This document shows, piece after piece, positions 1-4,567 of a stretch of 5,985 bases of DNA (its first letter is position 1; each line of letters begins with the position of its first letter). Position numbers and translations under genes: made by a program. The notes under the pieces are model-generated. The model was not told the DNA's origin. It did no database searches and saw only the letters and a list, made by a program, of their open reading frames with translations. The stretch comes from Coriobacteriales bacterium (GTDB lineage: Bacteria; Actinomycetota; Coriobacteriia; Coriobacteriales; JAEZZM01). The stretch covers positions 1 to 5,985 of the forward strand of contig JASBYZ010000089.1 of the NCBI GenBank assembly GCA_029983705.1, written 5' to 3'.

Positions 1-405
1 GATGTTTTGATGAACCCGGCAAAAACCCAAGGCTTTGGCATTGTTAAAGGAGTGGCAGTGTTTTGACTACCAGGACATCCCACCGCAGCCATGATGGCTT
101 TTGAAGTTTTGGTGAGACCTGCGATAAGAAAATGTGGTGGCTTTGCAAAGATTTATAGAACCAGAGTTGATGCGCGCCTTGATTGCCCAGTTAAATATGG
201 GAGAAGGACTAATCACCTCCCCCACTACCAGTACGCACATGCCTACTACGATGGGCAAATGAATTTATGGGTAAAACCTCTTAGACAAGGTGGCTCCTTG
301 TATAACGCACTTGATGGGGTTAACGGCTTTGTACTTATGCCTCCAAGTGAAGACGAGCTACAAATTTCACAGTTGATTGATTTCTATTCTTTTGTAATTA
401 TGTAG
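1..405 (+). CDS. moeA: Molybdopterin molybdenumtransferase MoeA, C-terminal part, with one in-frame TGA
   Basis: MoeA inserts molybdate into adenylylated molybdopterin, the last step in making basic Moco in the cytoplasm. The gene enters from the left edge; 134 codons before the TAG stop are visible. Codons 1-21 read as the family stretch ending GFGIVKGVAVF. Codon 22 is TGA (64-66). Then comes LPGHPTAAMMAFEVLVRP, the signature usually written LPGNPVSA..FE.FVRPA, whose two prolines line the active-site cleft. The remaining ~90 codons fit the C-terminal beta-barrel domain (RTRVDARLDCPV, then VKPLRQGGSLYNALDGVNGFVLMP). The frame is intact on both sides, so the TGA is the only defect. ATG codons at 91 and 94 lack a Shine-Dalgarno and would start inside the active-site loop, so a separate small gene is unlikely. 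Three readings remain: selenocysteine recoding, a recent nonsense mutation (pseudogene), or a base error. Family assignment is firm; functionality is open. Confidence 0.8.
64..66 (+). other. In-frame TGA in moeA, candidate selenocysteine codon
   Basis: The TGA lies between VAVF and LPGHP in the moeA frame. E. coli MoeA has Gly here, preceded by Cys (FCGLPGNP), and from memory some homologues have Cys directly before LPG. Sec for Cys or a one-base GGA-to-TGA change would both fit. The visible sequence does not decide between recoding, mutation and error. Confidence 0.4.
87..99 (+). promoter_or_regulatory. Small hairpin downstream of the moeA TGA, SECIS-like
   Basis: AGCCA (87-91) pairs perfectly with UGGCU (95-99) around a UGA triloop (92-94). 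The loop begins 25 bases after the TGA and has G as its second base. As I recall the bacterial SECIS model, it asks for a loop about 16-37 bases after the UGA, a short upper stem and a G in the first two loop positions, so this hairpin fits. The weaker pairings 81-84 with 111-114 and 71-74 with 118-121 could extend it, across unequal internal loops. A five-base stem can occur by chance, so the call is tentative. Confidence 0.25.
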
Positions 406-438
406 CATACAAGGGCGCAAGAATACTGGAGAGAACGC

Positions 439-975
439 ATGCCATATAATCTCACCTATGTAAATGGTGTTTTAGTTATATCAGTTGTAGCTTGGTCTAA
501 CTCTGGCAAGACCACACTTTTTGAAAAGGTCGTATCAGAGCTTGAGTCAAGAGGAATTAAGGTTGGGGTAATCAAGCATCACTCACACTCAACCCCTATT
601 GATGCGGTGGGAAAAGATTCCTGGCGCTACTCAGAGGCAGGTGCAAGTGCGGTGATTATCTCATCTCCTGATGAGTATGGCGTTTTTAGACGCATGCCAG
701 AAGGTGAAGCAAGTTTAGTAAGCCTCTGTGAGCACTTAAGCGATGAGGTAGATCTAATTTTGACCGAGGGCTACAAGTACGAGGGCATGAGCAAGATTGA
801 ATTTTCCAGAAAAGATTTCAATCCTGAACCAGTAGAGTCTCCTGAAAACTTAATTGCCCTTATTAGTGATAATGAAGAGCGCAAAGCTGATTTAGATAAA
901 CGTGGACTTAAGACCTTTAACTTAGACGATGTTATAGGAGTAAGTAACTTTATTGAGTCGCTTATGCGCAGTTAA
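439..975 (+). CDS. mobB: Molybdopterin-guanine dinucleotide biosynthesis adaptor MobB
   Basis: MobB is a GTP-binding P-loop protein that works with MobA in attaching GMP to molybdopterin, giving the dinucleotide cofactor of DMSO-reductase-family enzymes such as formate dehydrogenase. The product is 178 aa, the usual family size. Residues 18-26 (AWSNSGKTT) are the Walker A loop, with Ala where Gly is common. KHHSHSTPIDAVGKDSWRYS followed by EAGA (residues 46-69) is the MobB signature after the first strand pair. DLILTEGYKYEGMSKIE (residues 104-120) is the Walker B-like strand with the family's EG(F/Y)K motif. The ATG at 439 is favoured by GGAG at 428-431, seven bases upstream. It follows moeA by 33 bases and precedes moaA by 8, consistent with one transcript. 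mobA is not in the window. Confidence 0.93.
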   Translation: MPYNLTYVNGVLVISVVAWSNSGKTTLFEKVVSELESRGIKVGVIKHHSHSTPIDAVGKDSWRYSEAGASAVIISSPDEYGVFRRMPEGEASLVSLCEHLSDEVDLILTEGYKYEGMSKIEFSRKDFNPEPVESPENLIALISDNEERKADLDKRGLKTFNLDDVIGVSNFIESLMRS

Positions 976-978
976 GGA
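975..978 (+). promoter_or_regulatory. Ribosome binding site deciding the moaA start
   Basis: AGGA overlaps the final base of the mobB stop and lies five bases before ATG 984. The in-frame TTG at 981 is too close (two bases), and ATG 990 is eleven bases away, so 984 is the best start. Confidence 0.55.
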
Positions 979-983
979 TATTG

Positions 984-1994
984 ATGCCTATGTCTAAAGA
1001 CCAATTTGGACGTAAAATTGATTATTTAAGAATTTCAGTTACCGATAGGTGTAACTATAGATGTAGATATTGCATGCCTGAAGAGGGCATCACACTCATG
1101 GCTCACGAGAAGCTCTTAAGCTTTGAAGACATCGAATTTTTTGTTAAAGTTGCAGCTCAAGAGGGCATTAAAAATATTCGTCTTACCGGCGGAGAACCTT
1201 TAGTCCGCCCTCACCTTGCAGACCTTATAAAGCTACTCAAACAAATTGAGGGTATTGAAGATATCTCAATTACCACTAACGCTGCCCTTCTCCCTCGTTT
1301 TGCAGACGAGCTTAAAGCGGCAGGACTTGACCGTGTAAATATCTCTCTTGATACCCTTGACCCTGAGGCGTTTAAATATGTAACGCGCAGAGGTAAGGTT
1401 GAGGAAGCTCTTGCAGGTATTGAGTGTGCGCTCGCATATGATTTTGCACCAGTAAAAATCAATACCGTTGTTGTGCGCTCACTTGAGCAAGACTTTGAAA
1501 GCTTTATTAAGCTTGCCTACGAAAAGCCCTTATCAGTTAGGTTTATTGAGTACATGCCAGTTGGTGACTCAGCAGGCTTTGATGAGACTGGCTGGTCAAT
1601 TGAGGATACCATCCCTTCTAAAGAGCTCATTCACACAATTTCTGAGCTTGGTGAGAAGATGGGGCTTGGTCCGCTAGAGCGCTTGGATGATAACCGCGTA
1701 TACGGACACGGACCTGCAAGCTATTACAGCTTTGAGGGTGCAAAAGGCTCAATCGGCTTTATTAATGCACTTTCAAACCATTTCTGCTTTAAGTGTAACC
1801 GCCTGCGCCTTACCTCAGAAGGCGAGCTCAGGCCATGTTTATTCTCTGATCTTGAGTACGATTTAAGTGAAGCTATTAAAACACGTGATGTAGAAAAAAC
1901 TCGAGAAGGACTTACAGAGGCGCTCAAGACTAAACCTCTAGACCATCACGACCGTATTGGAACCGATAGATTAATGAGCCAAATTGGAGGCTAA
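984..1994 (+). CDS. moaA: GTP 3',8-cyclase MoaA (radical SAM)
   Basis: MoaA is the radical SAM enzyme that rearranges GTP to 3',8-cyclo-7,8-dihydro-GTP, the first step of Moco synthesis. From ATG 984 the product is 336 aa (E. coli MoaA is about 329). The N-terminal [4Fe-4S] motif is CNYRCRYC (Cys23, 27 and 30), preceded by the family stretch DYLRISVTDR. LTGGEPLVRP is the SAM-binding GGEP motif. A second cluster that binds the GTP substrate is provided by FCFKCNRLRLTSEGELRPC, three Cys in the CxxC-x13-C spacing. The protein ends in SQIGG, the C-terminal Gly-Gly tail needed for catalysis. All expected residues are present, so it should be active. The stop is one base before the moaC start, indicating coupled translation. 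Confidence 0.97.
   Translation: MPMSKDQFGRKIDYLRISVTDRCNYRCRYCMPEEGITLMAHEKLLSFEDIEFFVKVAAQEGIKNIRLTGGEPLVRPHLADLIKLLKQIEGIEDISITTNAALLPRFADELKAAGLDRVNISLDTLDPEAFKYVTRRGKVEEALAGIECALAYDFAPVKINTVVVRSLEQDFESFIKLAYEKPLSVRFIEYMPVGDSAGFDETGWSIEDTIPSKELIHTISELGEKMGLGPLERLDDNRVYGHGPASYYSFEGAKGSIGFINALSNHFCFKCNRLRLTSEGELRPCLFSDLEYDLSEAIKTRDVEKTREGLTEALKTKPLDHHDRIGTDRLMSQIGG
1986..1990 (+). promoter_or_regulatory. Ribosome binding site deciding the moaC GTG start
   Basis: GGAGG sits inside the last moaA codons, which encode the Gly-Gly tail, five bases before GTG 1996. The in-frame TTG at 1984 would precede this site, and the ATG at 1994 is out of frame, so GTG 1996 is the supported start. Confidence 0.7.
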
Positions 1995-1995
1995 T

Positions 1996-2508
1996 GTGAG
2001 TGACGAGAAGCTCTCTCATGTAGATGAACGCGGACAAGTACGCATGGTAGATGTTGGTATGAAGGCAGATACCGAGCGTATTGCTGTTGCTCATTCATGC
2101 ATACTTATGAAGCAAGAAACCCTTGACCTTATTGTTGAGGGAAGAGCTGCTAAAGGTGATGTCTTAGCCACCGCACGCGTTGCAGGTGTTATGGCTGCAA
2201 AAAAGACAGCTGATCTTATTCCAATGTGTCATCCCCTCTTGATTACCAAGTCAAAAATTGAAATCGAAGTTATTGAGCCAGGTAGTCGTAAGGACAATAG
2301 AGTCGGTCTTGAAATTTTTTCTACCCTTGGCGTCACCGGCAAAACTGGAATTGAAATGGAGGCGCTCACTGCAGCTTCTGTAGGTGCGCTTACCGTATAC
2401 GATATGTGTAAGGCAGTTGACAGAGGTATGGAAATTACCGATGTCTACCTGCTTAAAAAAGCCGGAGGAAAATCCGGAATTTGGCTCAGAGAAGACCAGG
2501 AGGCCTAA
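1996..2508 (+). CDS. moaC: Cyclic pyranopterin monophosphate synthase MoaC
   Basis: MoaC converts the MoaA product 3',8-cyclo-7,8-dihydro-GTP into cyclic pyranopterin monophosphate, releasing pyrophosphate; the family forms hexamers. From GTG 1996 the product is 170 aa (E. coli 161). The active-site stretches are all there: MAAKKTADLIPMCHPL (residues 66-81, His79), GKTGIEMEALTAASVGALTV (115-134), YDMCKAVD (135-142, with Asp136 and Lys139) and KKAGGKSG near the C-terminus. Lys53 (AAKGDV) matches the catalytic Lys51 of the E. coli protein. A short insertion around residues 97-101 accounts for part of the extra length. It follows moaA by one base and directly abuts mog, so the supply of both enzymes of the first two steps is likely tied together by translational coupling. 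Confidence 0.97.
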   Translation: MSDEKLSHVDERGQVRMVDVGMKADTERIAVAHSCILMKQETLDLIVEGRAAKGDVLATARVAGVMAAKKTADLIPMCHPLLITKSKIEIEVIEPGSRKDNRVGLEIFSTLGVTGKTGIEMEALTAASVGALTVYDMCKAVDRGMEITDVYLLKKAGGKSGIWLREDQEA

Positions 2509-2991
2509 ATGTCACTTAAGCTATCAATTATTACCTGCTCTGACACGCGCTCAATTGAAGAGGATAGTGCAGGCGCTCGCCTTAAAGAACTTATTGAAGA
2601 TGCCGGTCATGAGGTGCTTGACCACATTATAATTAAGGACGATAAGGACAGCATTAAATCAAACATCAAGGCTCAAATTGATGCAGGCGCTGATATTGTA
2701 CTTACCTGCGGGGGTACTGGGCTATCACCTAGAGATGTAACCCCTGATGTAACACTTGAAGTTTGTGACAGAGAGGTTCCAGGCTTTGGTGAGGCTATGC
2801 GTGCATACTCACTCCAAATTACCGGCAGAGCTATGCTCTCTCGTGCAACTGCAGGACAAATTGGAAACTCACTTGTTATTAACTTCCCTGGATCTAGAAA
2901 AGCTGCCCAAGAAAACTGGGAAGCTGTAGCTGACCAATTTGAGCATGCAATTGAGATGGCTCACGGCGGAGGCCACAATCACTCTAAATAA
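2509..2991 (+). CDS. mog: Molybdopterin adenylyltransferase, Mog/MoaB family
   Basis: Proteins of this family adenylylate molybdopterin with MgATP, giving the substrate that MoeA uses for molybdate insertion. The product is 160 aa, close to the MoaB-type size (about 170) and shorter than E. coli MogA (195). The core motifs are TCGGTGLSPRDVTPD (residues 66-80), PGFGEAMR (91-98), LSRATAG (110-116) and VINFPGS (123-129), which form the molybdopterin-binding site. It starts immediately after the moaC TAA, with AGGAGG at 2498-2503. Some family members in organisms with a second paralogue are inactive, but the intact motifs and the operon context favour the enzyme. The protein ends in a Gly/His-rich tail (GGGHNHSK). 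Its last 13 bases overlap the end of the oppositely oriented yaaA gene. Confidence 0.93.
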   Translation: MSLKLSIITCSDTRSIEEDSAGARLKELIEDAGHEVLDHIIIKDDKDSIKSNIKAQIDAGADIVLTCGGTGLSPRDVTPDVTLEVCDREVPGFGEAMRAYSLQITGRAMLSRATAGQIGNSLVINFPGSRKAAQENWEAVADQFEHAIEMAHGGGHNHSK

Positions 2992-3758
2992 GGTTCATCA
3001 GCTATAAAGACATAGTTTTGTTGACTTGAGAGCTCTGGACTAAAGCGATAGCCATAGCGGTTGTAATTTTTTAAATCTTGAGGGTCTTGGATTTGATGTT
3101 TTAAAACATAGGAAGCCATGGACCCTCTTCCTATTTTTGCCCAGGTAGACTGGGTGTAGTATCCATTTTTTCCAAGTATTTTAAAATCAGCACTAAGCAC
3201 CTGAGGGCTATTTTGCTCATCTCTAAGAAGTGCCTTGGTATATTCATGAGAGGTGAGATTTAAAATAAGGGTCTCTGCCTCATTAAACACGCAATCAATA
3301 AGCTTGTTATCCCAGAATTTAAAGAGATTTTTAGCTCCCTCAAGCTGCAGGCGTGCTTGCATCTCTAAACGATAAGCTTGAACCGCATCTAATGGACGCA
3401 GAAGTCCGTATAAGCCAGAGGCTATACGCAGGTGCTCTTGGGCATAGTGCCACATCTCCTCTGAGCATTCCTCAGGTTTGAGATGCTTAAAGGCAATACC
3501 ATCAAAGCTTAAGGCAGCTGCAGTAAGCCTGTCTTTATCGGGCACATCTGTAGTAGCAAAGTCTTGCCACATCACATAAAACTCAGCGCAAGCCTCTCCT
3601 TTAACTTTAATAAGTTTAGAAAACTCATCAAAGTCTAAAGACTTGACCGCTGAGGCAAGCTTATGTGCCTCCTCTAAAAAATACGGAGTGCTTAACTTTA
3701 AATTAAAAGGCGCATCCACATGCCTCATGCGCATTGCAGGTGAAAGTAAAACGAGCAT
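2979..3758 (-). CDS. yaaA: Peroxide stress protein YaaA (DUF328)
   Basis: YaaA-family proteins are cytoplasmic; in E. coli YaaA is induced by hydrogen peroxide through OxyR and lowers free iron, protecting DNA from Fenton damage. The biochemical activity is not settled, though DNA binding has been proposed. The product is 259 aa against 258 for E. coli. Recognisable stretches are MLVLLSPA at the N-terminus, SGLYGLLRPLD (residues 114-124), YRLEMQARL (129-137), FKFWDNKL (147-153), NLTSHEY (167-173) and GRGSMASYV near residue 210. The Lys of the usual N-terminal SPAK motif is Met here. The ATG shares its last-strand base with the stop codon of the upstream CRP/FNR gene (TAATG arrangement), so the two are almost certainly co-translated. 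The gene ends in TGA, showing that TGA acts as a stop in this genome. OxyR control is not visible here. Confidence 0.93.
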   Translation of the reverse strand: MLVLLSPAMRMRHVDAPFNLKLSTPYFLEEAHKLASAVKSLDFDEFSKLIKVKGEACAEFYVMWQDFATTDVPDKDRLTAAALSFDGIAFKHLKPEECSEEMWHYAQEHLRIASGLYGLLRPLDAVQAYRLEMQARLQLEGAKNLFKFWDNKLIDCVFNEAETLILNLTSHEYTKALLRDEQNSPQVLSADFKILGKNGYYTQSTWAKIGRGSMASYVLKHQIQDPQDLKNYNRYGYRFSPELSSQQNYVFIADEPYLE

Positions 3759-4489
3759 TAGATTATGAATGCTCTCAGTGCATCGATATCTTTAATTATA
3801 AGGGTACGTGGTCCCTTAAAATCAATTATGCCACGCTCTTTAAACTCAGTAAGCTTACGAGTAATAGTCTCTCTGGTAAGGCCTGCAAATGAGCCCATAT
3901 CCTCACGATTCATTGGAAGGTTTAAAACGTATTCACCATCTTTTAGAGTTGCAAACTCATCTTTAAGTTTTAAGATGAGCCATGCTGCCTTAATGCTTGC
4001 ATTAGATGCAGTCAGGCGAGAAATTAAATCCTCTGCCCAGCGAATACGCTCGTAGCTTTTAGAAAGCATATGCTTAAGCACGATTGGACTTTGTAGGGCG
4101 TGCTCAATAAAGGCTTCCTTTTTAACAATGGCAACCACACTGTCTGAGAGACACTGCCCCATATAACGGTAGTCATCTTCACTTAAGAGGTTTAATCCTC
4201 CAATAAAGTCACCATTGTTATAGACATAAAGCATTTGCTCTTTGCCCTCTGGAGTGTTATAGAAAATTTTGACATGTCCATCTACCACTAGATAAAGCTG
4301 CTCTGCATGGTCGCCTGTCCTAAACACAAATTGACCTTTTTTAAATTTAGCAAAGTCTACGCCGCGTGCAATATTTCCAATAAGCTCAGAGTCCTCTACT
4401 CCTTTAAAAAGTGAGAGGTTTTTGATGTCATAGCCGTAGCGTTCTTTAGCCTCATGAGCTGAAATCACATCAAAATTTCTATTGATCAT
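3758..4489 (-). CDS. CRP/FNR-family transcriptional regulator
   Basis: This is a 243 aa DNA-binding regulator. Residues ~26-130 form a cyclic-nucleotide-binding-type beta barrel (FKKGQFVFRTGDHAEQLYLV, then YNNGDFIGGLNLL), residues ~133-160 the dimerisation helix, and ~190-222 a winged helix-turn-helix (NREDMGSFAGLTRETITRKL). The recognition helix has Arg206, Glu207 and Arg211 in the positions CRP uses to read TGTGA. There is no N-terminal Cys cluster and only one Cys in all (Cys113), so an FNR-type Fe-S sensor is excluded. The Gly-Glu and Arg-Ser residues that hold cAMP in CRP are not apparent, so the signal is unknown. The ATG at 4489 has AGAAGG five bases upstream. It lies 77 bases after copA and overlaps yaaA by one base. 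Copper, redox or peroxide control of its neighbours is conceivable but inferred only from position. Confidence 0.9.
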   Translation of the reverse strand: MINRNFDVISAHEAKERYGYDIKNLSLFKGVEDSELIGNIARGVDFAKFKKGQFVFRTGDHAEQLYLVVDGHVKIFYNTPEGKEQMLYVYNNGDFIGGLNLLSEDDYRYMGQCLSDSVVAIVKKEAFIEHALQSPIVLKHMLSKSYERIRWAEDLISRLTASNASIKAAWLILKLKDEFATLKDGEYVLNLPMNREDMGSFAGLTRETITRKLTEFKERGIIDFKGPRTLIIKDIDALRAFII

Positions 4490-4494
4490 ATCAA
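4482..4494. promoter_or_regulatory. Perfect inverted repeat over the regulator's start codon
   Basis: TTGAT-CAT-ATCAA is a perfect 5+5 inverted repeat whose spacer is the start codon of the CRP/FNR gene on the minus strand. The half-sites equal the FNR consensus half-sites, but the spacer is three bases instead of the four of a standard FNR box. It might be an autoregulatory operator or might be chance; it also sits between the ribosome binding site and the first codons. Confidence 0.25.
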
Positions 4495-4547
4495 CCTTCT
4501 TTAAACCGAAGAGCTAGTTTTCTTCAAAGACGATAGTACCCTAAAAC

Positions 4548-4563
4548 TGTGCCTGAGGTCACT
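4548..4563. promoter_or_regulatory. CRP-like operator candidate upstream of the regulator gene
   Basis: TGTGC-CTGAGG-TCACT matches TGTGA-N6-TCACA at four of five bases in each half, with the correct six-base spacer. It lies in the copA-regulator gap, and the regulator has the Arg-Glu-x3-Arg recognition residues that read TGTGA in CRP. A weak -10-like TACTAT (minus strand, 4533-4538) follows; if it is real, the site would overlap the promoter core and repress. This is a visual match only. Confidence 0.35.
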
Positions 4564-4567
4564 AAAT

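Noticed and set aside
64..66. Genome-wide reassignment of TGA to Trp or Gly
   Set aside because: All of the roughly dozen Trp codons in the other genes are TGG, no other gene has an in-frame TGA, and yaaA ends at a TGA at the expected family length.
67..258. Minus-strand reading frame opposite moeA
   Set aside because: No recognisable protein and no ribosome binding site; it is the complement of clear MoeA coding sequence.
91..405. A free-standing 104-residue gene starting at ATG 91
   Set aside because: The conserved MoeA sequence continues in frame upstream of both ATG 91 and the TGA, there is no Shine-Dalgarno, and a start here would cut through the LPGxP active-site loop.
1211..1927. Open frames on both strands inside moaA (for example 1211-1462 and 1724-1927 minus, 1468-1677 plus)
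   Set aside because: They lie wholly within a well-conserved MoaA and have low-complexity Ser/Arg/Leu-rich translations typical of shadow frames.
2462..2477. CCGGA/TCCGG hairpin as a terminator
   Set aside because: It lies in the conserved KKAGGKSG codons of moaC, is only five pairs long and has no following T-run.
4502..4535. Stem in the copA-regulator gap (CTTTGAAGA ... TCTTC ... AAAG on the minus strand) as a copA terminator
   Set aside because: The stem is AT-rich, bulged and has no T-run; at best it is a weak leader structure.
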